Shown here one piece after another: positions 54,117-64,000 of a stretch of 64,000 nucleotides of DNA. The stretch's first letter is position 1. Each line of letters opens with the position of its first letter. Location of the stretch: positions 65,120,617-65,184,616 of the forward strand of contig OY997588.1 of the NCBI GenBank assembly GCA_963921825.1, written 5' to 3'. This DNA is from Erodium maritimum. Taxonomy: Eukaryota; Streptophyta; Magnoliopsida; Geraniales; Geraniaceae. The notes below the pieces were generated by a model. It was given only the letters and a program-made list of their open reading frames with translations, ran no database searches and was not told where the DNA came from. A program made the position numbers and the translations under genes.

Positions 54117-56272
54117 CAACCTTCTTCTTCTTCTTTGAATGGACCTCCTCCGGGCTTTGAAGATCGAGCGAGGGGATCGAAGCTTGCCAGAGTTTATCAC
54201 AATCCTGCTGATGGAATACACAACTTTGCTTATGACAAGAATGGAGAATGGGAACTGTAATCTATTGTTGTCACCTCACAAACACAACAACAGGAAGGCG
54301 AAGACAGGGCGGAATCTGCAAGGAATCAAGGAGCAACTGAAGAACATTGGGCTTTTATTCATAACCTTCCTCCCAACACCTCCGAGAGACTTGGTTGAGG
54401 AATCTCTTTCTAGAAGCTGGAGATATACTGAAAGTAGAGACTCCTTTGAAGCCCAATATCAGAGGAAAGTGGTTTGGTTTTATCATATTTCAAAACTTTT
54501 CTTCACTCCTTAAAGCTATTGATATCTTCAATGGCTATGTCCTCAAATGATTTAAGCTTTTTGTGGTGAAAGCTTGGAGAAAGAAGAGATTTCAGAACAG
54601 ACACTCCTCCTTTTCTGCTTGGAGACCCAAGGAACCTCAAAAACAAAAGGAGGTCATCCCTGTGGCCACCATTGTTGAAGACTTGAAGCACATAGAGAGT
54701 TACTTGATAGAGGACATTTAGAAATGCTCCACAACCATACCTGAGTAGAGAGAGTCATGACAGAGATTGCAGCTAAGGGTGTATGTAAAGTTATCATCAA
54801 GTCTCTTGCAACAGAGTGGTCTTGGTGTTTTGTCCTGATAAGGCATTTGATAAGGAGATGATGAGGAATGATGCTGAATGGTTGCAGACTCTGGTGACCA
54901 TTATTGATGACAAAAGCTACCCGTGTGGTGATGGTGGCTGTTTTTCTTGGGTTGCATTTGCAGAAATTCCTATTATAGCTTGGTGCAAAGAGACTTTTAT
55001 GTCATTAGTTGATTCCTTGTGAACCCCGGTTCATGTTCATCCACAATCACTTACAGGCTCCCATTTTGATGTGGCATTTGTACTAATTCATACTTTATAT
55101 GTTGAGAAAATTCTCAAGGAATCAAAACTACTTGTTGATACCTGCGAACACTATGTCCATATTTCTTCTGTGGAGGCTAGTATAGTTCCCTTGAGTAAGA
55201 ATCTCAACATCACCACTGAGAATTCTTCTTCACTGGGCATTATTTCCAGCTCCAGAAATTTTGAATCTAGTGAATTTCCTATTTCTTCTTCTTCTGACAA
55301 GGAGCTTCAACATACTGCTACTCAACTTTTGGGCTCAAAGAATGTCAATTTATTACAGGAGGTTCTTTCAGAGGGGGATATTCCTTCTGGCACTACTGCA
55401 CTTATTGTGGAAGATACATTTGAAAGACTTGAGAATGTTGGTCCCCCACAACCAACTGCATTAAACACAACTGTTACTCCACATAACTTGCCTTCTTTGG
55501 ATCTGGATGGAGTTGATTTCCCTTGCTTAAACATCACATCTTTGATTTCTCCTACACCAGCCCTCATTCCCACTTGTTTTACTAATTCTTTTACTGAGAT
55601 TATAGCTCTTTCTCCATCTTCAAGTCAGAGAAAGATTAAAGAAGAAGGCACTGTTCAAATTACTTTACCCTCCTTACCTAGTCCTTTACTTCCTAACAAG
55701 ACTCAGGAGAAGGATGGGATGGTGGCTGCTAATCAAGGACAACTTGAGTCTTTGGAAACACCATGCATTAATGGGGATGTTGAGAGAACTCCTTTAACTG
55801 CAGAGCTGGGCCCCAAAGTGCAGACTCCAAATTTCGAATTTTTGGAGGGAAGGATTAATAATGATTTAATATCTGTGGTAACAACTCCCTCCACTATTAG
55901 GGACTCACTTTTACCCAAGAGAAAGACCACACAACCCCAAGCCACCTTTGCTTACTCCACCATGTCTAAAAAGAGAATACCTATTGTTTCACCCTCTCTA
56001 ACTCCTTCCTCAACAACCAGTCTTGAGAAGATCAAAACTCAGATTTCAAAAATGGAGGAGCTGGAAGATGGGACTACTGCAAAGCCCTTAGTTTAAAGGC
56101 CTTCATTTTTGATGAATTAGTTGTGGATCAATTTGAAAACTTAGAGAATGAGATGAACCAGGCAGTAGGCTTGGAAGGCAATTTTGAGGAGGGTGATTTT
56201 ATTGATCTTGAAGGTGTGGGAGAAATCAATCAGACTGAGGATCTCTCTCAGTCAAAATCTCTTGATTCTTAG
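54117..56272 (+). pseudogene. LINE-C ORF1, RRM protein, decayed
   Basis: The N-terminus reads SSSSLNGPPPGFED, the same motif as LINE-A and LINE-B, but without a start codon in frame. RRM remnants are at 54,345-54,570 (AFIHNLPPNTSERL, AIDIFNGYVLK, FKLFVVKAWRKK) with frame breaks. Bases 54,816-55,022 give VLVFCPDKAFDKEMMRNDAE and GGCFSWVAFAEIPIIAWCKE. An in-frame TGA at 55,020-55,022 separates a long Ser/Thr-rich linker (55,071-56,096). A frameshift near 56,085 leads to AFIFDELVVDQFENLENEMN and the stop at 56,270-56,272. ORF2 starts 8 bases later. Confidence 0.85.
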
Positions 56273-56280
56273 TCCTCATT

Positions 56281-59200
56281 ATGAGGATCCTCTCATGGAA
56301 CATGAGGGGGGCCACTTCTTCACAAAAAAAGAAGGGCTTTAAGAAACTTGAGTGCCAAGCAACAACCTGATATGGTGCTGATACAAGAATCGAAATTGGA
56401 GAGCCTTCCTTTCAATTTTCCTTCTTTAGCTGGTTTTAAAGACCCTTGGGATGTTATTTTCTCTCCAGCTGTGGGAAATTCAGGAGGACTGATTAGTCTA
56501 TGGGACACTGATAAGTTCACCATGACTTCTAATGATCCAATTGTTAAGGTTATCTACTGGTGTGGCATTTTCTCTCATAAGAATCTCTCTTTATTCATTG
56601 TGAATATTTATGCTCCTTGCTCTGTCAGCTTAAGGGCAAATATTTGGCTGGAATTATACACTTTTATCTCTAATTTGAATGTGCCCTTCCTTTTAGCTGG
56701 TGATTTCAATGCTACACTTAATTCATCTGAAAGAACTAGTACTACCTTGTCTGTGACAAGTCAAAGGGATTTTAATTCCTTCCTTCTTGATTTGGGGTTA
56801 ATTGATTTACCATTGGTTTGGACCTGCTTCTATTTCCTCTGGAATTATACACTTTTATCTCTAATTTGAATGTGCCCTTCCTTTTAGCTGGTGATTTCAA
56901 TGCTACACTTAATTCATCTGAAAGAACTAGTACTACCTTGTCTGTGACAAGTCAAAGGGATTTTAATTCCTTCCTTCTTGATTTGGGGTTAATTGATTTA
57001 CCATTGGTTTGGACCTACTTCTATTTCCTCTAGATTGGATAGATTTTTAATTGACCCCTCTCTACTTGCTATCTTCAATGATTTGTCTCAGAAAGCATTA
57101 CATAGAGGAATTTCAAACCACAAACCTATTTTGTTGCGCAATACTTTGGTGGATTGGGGTCCTAAGCCTTTCAGATTCATCAATGCTTGGACTTCTCATC
57201 CTCAGTTCTATATTGATACTAAGAATTTTTGGGAAAGCATTCAGGTTACTGGTTACCCCTCCTATACCTTGTAGTTCAAGTTAAAGTCTCTTAGAGTTTT
57301 TTTTACAAAGAATGGAACACGAGAGTCTTTGGTTGGCTTGACACAGACATTTCTACTATCCAATCTGAGATCAACAATTTGGATGAGCAAATTGAAGTCA
57401 TCCCTCTCACTCCTTCAGAAATCTCTCTCAGAGCACTCCTCAGAGCTAAACTTATTCAAAAACTGAAGTTACAAGCCAGACTTTGGAGCCAAAAAGCTAG
57501 ATGCAAATGGCCTAGAGATGGTGATAGATGCAGCAAATATTTTCACTTGGTGGCCAACTTCAATCATTCTAGAAAAAAAATATCTCAGATTTGGGATCAA
57601 GGCCATTGGTTTACTTCTCTTGGGGATATCAAATCAGCAGCTCATTCTCACCTCTCTAAGAGATTTGAATGATCCTCCATCCCTTGCATAGACTTATGTT
57701 CTCTCCCTTTCAAATTATTGAATTCTTCTCAAGCAGCTTTATTGGAACAACCTTTTACAGAAGAAGAAGTTTTTCAGGCAGTTAAAGCTTGTAAGGGTGA
57801 TAAATCCCAAGGGCCAGATGGTTTTAGTATGAAATTCTTCCATGTCAGTTGGAACATTGTCAAGCGAGATATAATGGCCTTCATGCTTCAGTTTCACATA
57901 GGAGCATTTTTGGGGAAGGGTGTGAAATCTACTTTTATCACTTTAATCCCCAAAATTACTTCTTTACAGAGCTTTGAAGATTTCAGGCCTATAAGCCTCA
58001 TCACTAGTCCCTATAAAATCTTATCAAAGGTCCTTGCAGCCAGGTTAAAGACTGTGATGAATTTCTTAGTTCATGATGTACAAACAGGTTTTATTGAAGG
58101 TAGACAGATCTTGGATGACATCCTCATTGCCTCAGAACTTATTCATTCTATCAAGCTGTCCAAACAGGAAGTGTTAATCTTTAAAGTGGATTTTGAGAAG
58201 GCTTATGATCATGTGGATTGAGATTTTCTTCTACATTTTTTTTACAGATTATGGGGTTTGGTAAATTATGGATATCTTGGATCTCATCCTGCATTAGAGC
58301 TTGGTCTGCCATACTGATTAATGGTTCTCCTTATAAGGATTTCCCTTTACAAAGGGGTTTGAGACAGGGATGATCATTGTCTCCTCTCCTATTTGCTCTA
58401 GTTGCTAACTGTCTGCATCAATTGATTGAGAAAGGCATCCATTCTACTATGTTTTCTGGGGTGGCCTGTAATATTGAAAGCCCAAAGATCTCACATCTGC
58501 AATTTGCAGATGACACTTTGATTTTTATCAAAGCTGGCAGAGATGAAATTATCAACCTCAAACACACTCTCTTATGTTTCCAAAAAGCCACAGGTCTCAA
58601 AATAAATTTTCACAACTCCAATGTCCTGATAATGAACTCTTCTTCTATCCCAATTCAGGAAGCTACACAAATCCTGCATTGCTCTGCATTTTCTCTTCCT
58701 TTTGAGTACCTTGGCTTCCCATTAGGTGCTAATTCTATAAAGTTGAAGACTTGGGAGTATATACTGAACAAATTCAAGAAAAGATTAGGTCTAAGGCAAA
58801 CTAAATTCAAGTCCTTTGGTGGCAGAATCACACTCATCAAATCAACTCTTTCAGCCTTGCCATTCATTATATTACATGTCTCTTTTTAAGGTTCTTGTGG
58901 GGATACTCAAAGCCATGGAACAATGGCAGAGGAAATTCCTTTGGGGAGGTTCTCTTACCAAAAAGGCTCTTCATAAAGTCAGATGACAATTAATTTGCAG
59001 GTCTAAAGCTAATGGAGGCTTGAGAATCATAAATTTAAAGTTGACGAATCAAGCATTATTGGCTAGATGGTGGTGGAGATTTTCCACTGAAACTGATTCA
59101 CTTTGGAAGCAAATCCTTTGTGCCAAATTTGGTTGGGAACCTTCAACTTGGGAACTCTCTTCTTTTCTCCAAAGTAATGAAGCCTGCTTCTTTAGTCACA

Positions 59201-59873
59201 TTAGACCTCTTCTAAATCCTTTTTTGCTTGATCCTAGTGGCTTGGACAAGGTCAGTTGGACCATTTATCCCAAACAATTCTTAGTTAACAGAATGTATTC
59301 ATACTTGGATGACTCTCCTCCAACTTTGGATGATTCTTGGGCAAGTCTTCTGTGGACTGCCATTTTACCTACTAAATTGGATGCGTTCACTTGGTTGGCT
59401 TGTATGAAAGCCATCCCCACCAAATGCTTCCTATTAGCTAGAGGAATATGTTCCATTACTGATACTTAGTGCCATTTATGCTCTGAGAAGCCTGAAAAAT
59501 TAGATCACCTGTTCTTACACTGTACTTTCACTTGAAAATTTGGTCAGATGTTCTCTTTTGGTGGGGAATTTATACTGCACCTCCTGAATCTCTCTCTCAG
59601 TGGTTTTTAGCTTGGAATTCCCTAGCTCCTGTCACAGCTAAAAAGCATTGGTCTTTCCTCTTCTCCATTGTGATTTGGAGAATTTGGGTGTGTAGAAACA
59701 ACTTGATTTTCAACAATTTTGAGGCTTCTTCTTCTGTGGCTTTACAACAGATTCAGAACTCTTCATATCAACTCCTTTGGGAACACTTCAAAAGGAACTC
59801 CTCCTTTTCTTTCTTATCTTGGATCACCTCCCCTGCCAAGTGCTTTAGATTGGCCTCATCAGTTACTGATTGA
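56281..59873 (+). pseudogene. LINE-C ORF2: endonuclease, reverse transcriptase, zf-RVT
   Basis: ATG at 56,281 gives MRILSWNMRGATSSQ. A frameshift near 56,340 leads to MVLIQESKLE, GNSGGLISLWD, NIYAPC and LLAGDFNATLNSSERT. The endonuclease is then broken by the 191-bp duplication. RT 57,718-58,221 has FTEEEVFQAVKACKGDKSQG, SFEDFRPISL, VQTGFIEGRQILDDIL and FKVDFEKAYDHVD, then a stop. RT 58,377-58,889 has SPLLFALVANCLHQ, the catalytic QFADDTLIF and EYLGFPLGANSIKLKTW. zf-RVT to the C-terminus is at 59,020-59,873 (LARWWWRF; the CHLCSEKPEKLDHLFLHC part near 59,470). Its domains match LINE-B well. Confidence 0.9.
56650..57031 (+). repeat. 191-bp tandem duplication in the LINE-C endonuclease
   Basis: Bases 56,650-56,840 and 56,841-57,031 are identical by eye except for one base (G at 56,826, A at 57,017). 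The unit covers the GDFN block. As 191 is not a multiple of 3, the frame shifts. Confidence 0.95.
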
Positions 59874-60396
59874 TACTGGTTTTATATGCCATTCACTTGT
59901 TCTTGTAATATGGTGAATAGTCAACTGTTGGCATAACTGATCATTGTCTCCTCTTGCAGCCACTAATATTGATCTACTAGTTGGACTGTGGTTATGACAT
60001 CGTTGGGGGTTTACATCTTTGTGTACTCACAGCTCTCTACATATCCTTTTTCTTGCTGGTTTGAATTCTCTTAGGTTGTGATTGATTTCTCTTCCAGCCT
60101 TTGTCTTTGATGTTTTGGTGATTCTATGGGACTGAGTGTGTTGAGTTGGGTTTTGGGTAGTTTTTTTTACTGATTGATCCCTCCCCCATTTGGTTTTACT
60201 ACTTTCATTTAGGTTTGAAAGTATGTATGAATTTTCTTGCTTCATTTTCTTTTGAGAGGTTTCTCTTTTGTGGTGTTACTTGAGACACAAGTTACTCTTT
60301 GTTGGAACCTTTATAAGGGTGCCTTGTTGCTTAAGTCTTTATTTCAAAGAATAGGTATATAAAATTTGCTTAGAAAAAAAAAGGTATCAAAAGGTA

Positions 60397-60634
60397 TTTA
60401 ACATTTTTTTCTTTTCCCACTTAACTACACCAGCAAAATTAAATTATTTTGGGGCCTAAACTTGAGATAAAATGGTGGTTTTTGCATACCATAGTGTATT
60501 ACGGGTATTGACAACTCTATAGGTGGTCCATGTCCTCTTCCTATAATCAATTATTGACATAGTGAGAGGTAAATTAAGACTTTGTCATTTGAAATTTGTG
60601 TATTTTTCTGAGAAAAATATACATTTGTCATCAT
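60397..60634. other. Spacer between LINE-C and LINE-D
   Basis: AT-rich, no feature recognised. Confidence 0.4.
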
Positions 60635-60645
60635 TTACGATGATG

Positions 60646-62602
60646 AAGAAAACAAAGGTCAAAACCAAAGGGATGAGAAAACGCTCTCAACACCCGGATG
60701 GCCGGAAATTTTTCCCCGGTGTGTGTGAAGATGATCTCTTGTCATTCACCTCTTTCTGTTCAACCTTGTTATCTCTGTACAGTGAGTATCGATCCATCTT
60801 CACTCCATCATCTACGGAGGCGAAGATAGATCGTCCGGCCAAGGTGTTCTGCTCCAGCAAGCAGGTTGGATGCGTGTTCTGTTCCAACAAGCAGGTACAT
60901 GGAGGTGTTGAGTTGGGACAATCAGTTAAGGCTCGAGCTCGTGCCAAGGAATGTCCGGTCAGCATTGTACATGGAGGCGTCAAACAGAGTAGTATCTTCG
61001 CTGCTGTTACAGGGAAAGAAAGGCAGCCTCGTGAGGCTGCGAATGTAACTCTCCCTGCACCTTTGAAGCCAATAGAGACTCGTGAGGCTGCCACTGTACC
61101 TCTCTCTGCGCAAGTGGAGGAAGGGGATCATGTGATCGCAGGTGATGTGTGTACAGACAGAGATTTGGATCGCCGGCGACGGAATTTTATTGAGAGCGAC
61201 AAGGAACTTTACGTGCGAAACCTGCCCTACTCCTTCTCGGAAGCGTCGTTTTGGGGTATGTTTTCACCGTTTGGAGACATTGCTTCGCTGTCTCTGTTGA
61301 AGAGATCAAACAAGCAAGGTCTTCTTTTTGGTTTCGTTCGCTTCACGTCGCATGAAGCTGCATCTCAGGCAATCGAAACGTTAAACGGGTTTAAGGTGAA
61401 CGCCACGTCCTTTTCTCGGCGGCTTTTGAGTTTTCCGGCGATTGGATTTGTCGGGAAAGAAAAACAGAGCATATGCTCTGTTTTTCGTCGCGACCGTGAA
61501 ACTCATTCCGGGGAAACTGATCGGACACCAGGAGACGGGTTGAATTGTAGAGATGTCTCCAGAGTTCCGTTCACCATACCTGCTCCGGTTCTCGTCCCGT
61601 CGTCGTTTGCACAGCAAGCCGGTGAGCTGGTGAGTCCAGTTTCAAACTTTAACTGCAGAATCAGGGCTGATCTCGCCGCAAATTTCGGACGATGCAGAGC
61701 TGTCTCCAGTTGAGGCACGTAATCAGGTTGGCGCTCCTGGGTTTGCAAACGGGCCTGGGGGTTTGAAGGATGACTTGGGCCTTTTGAAGGTTGGGCCTGA
61801 CCCTGACATGGCTGGTCTGTCATCTGACCAGGTCGGGTTGGGCCTGACACAAGGGGATTCTGGGCCAGTTTCAGGTTGATCTTGTGCGTTCAGCCCATCT
61901 GAAAAGGTTCAAATGTTGATCGGTGAGAATCCGAGTTTGGCTACCATTTTTAATCGACTTGGAAATGATCTGGGCCCGCTAGTTGTGAGTTCGGGCTTAG
62001 TAGAAAAAGACAACCTTTCTCGGGGTGGTGTACCGAATACGGAAGTCGGGTTTCAAGGAAGTCCGTGGAAGGAGGCCTTGGCAAAACCGATCTCTGGGGC
62101 TGAGCCAAAGAGACGAGGACGTCCAAAAAAGGGTCAACCGAAGGTGATTGCACAACCAGTCGTTGTTTATCAAACAAGAGCCAGGACTTCTGCTGATAAA
62201 GGAGATAAAATGGGACGCTTCATTGTGAACATAGCCAAAAAAGATAGCTCGGGCAATTGGAGTTACAGCTCGAAAGTTGGTCATAAAGCTGTTGATCTTT
62301 GTGCTTTGGAGCTCGAAAAGTCCAAGAAGGATGCCGAGGTTAGGAAGGACAAGGAGGACTTGGAACTGACTTCAGAGCTCGCTTTAACTCCTATTCCGGT
62401 TTCTAACCGTTATACTTGTTTGAACCCGGATAGGAAGCAGGCAATGTGTTTTGTTTACGTCTTGTCTTGTTCCTATCCTGTTTTTGCTATTTTATAGTTG
62501 TACTGGTCTGAGGGAAGGATCTTTTTGGATCTTTTTCTTACTTTGTTCTATATTCTTATAGAGCAATTGCTTAATAAACTTTCGCTTATCAAAAAAAAAA
62601 AA
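60646..62602 (+). mobile_element. LINE-D, ORF1-only LINE with poly(A) and TSD
   Basis: Flanked by TTACGATGATG (60,635-60,645 and 62,603-62,613) and ending TTCGCTTATC plus 12 A. It encodes an RRM-type ORF1 and then passes straight into a short 3' UTR; no endonuclease or RT motif exists. Because TSD and tail are intact, the deletion of ORF2 happened before insertion, and the element was copied by another LINE. The 5' end may be truncated within ORF1. Confidence 0.85.
60673..62497 (+). pseudogene. LINE-D ORF1, RRM and AT-hook-like protein, frameshifted
   Basis: The first frame (60,673-61,713; also open from the ATGATG of the TSD at 60,640) has a basic, Cys-containing N-terminus (VFCSSKQVGCVFCSNKQVHG). 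A clear RRM lies near 61,207-61,400: RNP2 LYVRNLPYSFSE, RNP1 GLLFGFVRFTSHEAASQAIE. A frame change within about 61,650-61,710 is needed to continue (ISDDAELSPVEARNQ) to a TGA at 61,878. The same frame resumes through MLIGENPSLATIFNRL to 62,497, with KRRGRPKKGQPK (AT-hook-like) near 62,110. The last 16 or so residues (FVYVLSCSYPVFAIL) look like read-through of LINE 3' UTR after the ORF2 deletion. Confidence 0.8.
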
Positions 62603-62613
62603 TTACGATGATG

Positions 62614-63180
62614 TAGAGCATGCGGTATGGATCGCTACGGCATGTCGACTCATTCCTCAATAACCGAACTATTGGTCTTTTCGGTGTTAGTCGTTTTCCA
62701 ATGTCGAATCAGTTCACAGATTTGGGGCTGTCTATTAATATGTCGACGCTGAAAACGCGACGGTAGACAATGACGACGTTGACCGATGAATCTCAAGCCG
62801 CCACATGCTCCAATTGTGAGTGAGGAAACTACACTTCGTTAGTGAATTCACCTCGTGGATACAAGTTCAGTAGATTGTATAATAAAAGTAAGGGTAAAAA
62901 AATCATAAATTGTATCATAATTTTTCTATAAATAGGCATCGATTATGCACTATATTTCACGCAAAAAAGCTCCTTGTATGCTATCTCTATAATTTTCCTC
63001 CACGATATATTTCTCCGATCATTAATGGATACGTTAAATGGTGACGAGTTTGACCATTCGGCTAGCGAATATGCGACATTACGGGAGATGACTCGTTAAT
63101 CGCAAAATGATTTGTATGAGTTGTTACGAAACCTATGATAGACGCCGGGGAGTGGATGACGAACCTGGCGTTGGTGAAGT
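62614..63180. other. Upstream region of the second transposase relic
   Basis: No gene recognised. Bases 62,614-62,830 have CG-containing words and 62,870-63,000 are AT-rich. From ATG 63,026 a short open stretch (MDTLNGDEFDHSASEYATLR) may be the decayed transposase N-terminus, but it stops after 24 codons. Confidence 0.35.
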
Positions 63181-63189
63181 ATACTAGGA

Positions 63190-64000
63190 GGTACGCTAAT
63201 CGAGATCATGTCAAAGATCATTAGCGCCTCATGTCTGACTATTTCAGTGACACCCCGTTGTACGAGTCAAAAAATTTCTATCGGCGGTTCCGTATGTCGA
63301 AGGACGTTAATTTTAAAATTTATGAATGGTGTTGTAACCTTCATCGACTTTTGTGAGCAAAAGAAGATTATCGAGGCGTGCCCGGTTTCTCCCCTTTCCA
63401 AAAGTGTAGTGTCGTTATTCTTCAGCTATGTTATGGTTTTTCGGCTGATAGCTTGGACATGTGCTTGAAAATGTCGGAAACAATGACCCTTAAGTGCATG
63501 TATAAGTTCTATTACACCATCACAATCGTGTTTGGTCCAATACATCTTTGAAAACCGGACGTGAATGATATAGCCCATCTGCGACGTGTCAATGAAATGC
63601 GTGGGTTCCCTGGTTGCATCGAAAGTCTCAATGATATTCACTAGGCTTGAAAGAACTGTCCGAAATCTTATCACGAGGTACATGAGCGTGGTGATCATTT
63701 TGGCCATGGGCAGACTGTGATGTTGGAAACGATGGTAGGGGCCGACTTAAGGTTTTGGCACATGTTTTTTTTGATATGCCCAGGTCTAACAATGACGTCA
63801 ACCTTTTCATCAATCCTCGTTGTTCGCTCACGTGAAGGCGAGACTCCAATCGGTGGCCCCATTTTAAGTGAAAAATAAAGCTTATAACACTTCTTACTAT
63901 TTATATGATGGAATATACCCCTCCTGGTAGCTTTTGTGAAGATCATATCGGCGTTGCAGCTTCCTAAACATGTGTTATACGTCAAGAAATAGGAAGAAGG
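63190..64000 (+). pseudogene. Second PIF/Harbinger-type transposase relic, partial
   Basis: Translating in shifting frames gives RRYANRDHVKDH, RLMSDYFSDTPLYESKNFYR and RFRMSKDVNFKIYEWCCNL. Then come SPFQKCSVVILQLCYGFSAD, SLDMCLKMSETM, NEMRGFPGCIESL, WHMFFDMPRSNNDVNLF and, near the window end, PPGSFCEDH. The order is that of PIF/Harbinger (ALP1-like) transposases and of the copy at 24.9 kb. The C-terminal Glu block lies beyond the window. Stops and frame changes show it is dead. The two copies differ clearly in sequence, so they are separate insertions. Confidence 0.8.

Larger units (their letters stand above)
53968..60380 (+). mobile_element. LINE-C, full-length RRM-type LINE with TSD
   Basis: Flanked by AAAGGTATCAAAAGGTA (53,951-53,967 and about 60,380-60,396), a 16-17-bp duplication typical of L1-type target-primed insertion. 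The 3' end is TTTGCTTAG plus an A run at 60,373-60,382. The order is a 150-bp 5' UTR, ORF1, ORF2 and a 500-bp 3' UTR. It is inactive through stops, frameshifts and a 191-bp internal duplication. Confidence 0.92.

Overview
The window is nuclear DNA of a flowering plant, from a transposon-dense part of a large genome. I recognise one apparently intact host gene, a two-exon flavonol synthase (27,259-28,434, minus strand). Its GC-rich first exon and its sequence look monocot-like, but I cannot name the species. Almost everything else is nested transposable elements and their relics. No rRNA, tRNA, CRISPR or organellar sequence was seen.

Layout. 1-2.76 kb: 5' part of an RRM-type LINE (LINE-A, minus). 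3.49-4.24 kb: a decayed reverse-transcriptase-like zf-RVT/RNase H fragment (minus). 4,958-23,996: a complete Ty3/Gypsy-type LTR retrotransposon with about 3.45-kb LTRs and target-site duplication (TSD) ATCCC. It is split by a nested Ty1/Copia element at 10,530-18,987 (minus, 1,688-bp LTRs, TSD GTCTG). 24.7-26.05 kb: a PIF/Harbinger-type transposase pseudogene. 26.53-26.96 kb: one arm of a TGATAAAA-rich inverted-repeat element. 27.26-28.43 kb: flavonol synthase, with a palindromic MITE (28,827-29,242, 8-bp TSD) about 390 bp upstream of its ATG.

29.8-35.54 kb: a decayed LINE (LINE-E, DUF4283/zinc-knuckle ORF1 plus RT) split by a Gypsy solo LTR (31,300-34,313, TSD GGTCT). It runs into the 3' end of a second Copia copy (35.56-37,558). 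37.95-39.7 kb: another DUF4283/zinc-knuckle ORF1 pseudogene. 40.87-52.24 kb: a three-level nest. A long inverted-repeat element is split by LINE-B (41,251-51,262, minus), which is itself split by a reversed Gypsy solo LTR (41,481-44,395). 53,273-53,617: a palindromic MITE with a 9-bp TSD. 53,968-60,380: full-length LINE-C with a roughly 17-bp TSD. 60,646-62,602: LINE-D, an ORF1-only LINE with poly(A) and an 11-bp TSD. 63.19-64.0 kb: a second PIF/Harbinger transposase relic running off the end.

How it fits together. Both large LTR elements have nearly identical LTR pairs but defective coding regions; the Copia RT has lost its YVDD catalytic box and the Gypsy RT its equivalent. They were therefore probably mobilised in trans. 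Gypsy LTRs of three families share a hairpin (TGAGC-loop-GCTCA followed by CCCC) at nearly the same distance from the LTR 3' end. I regard that hairpin, the ORF1-only LINE-D and the TGATAAAA inverted-repeat family as the observations most worth following up. No new cellular pathway or multi-gene system is evident.
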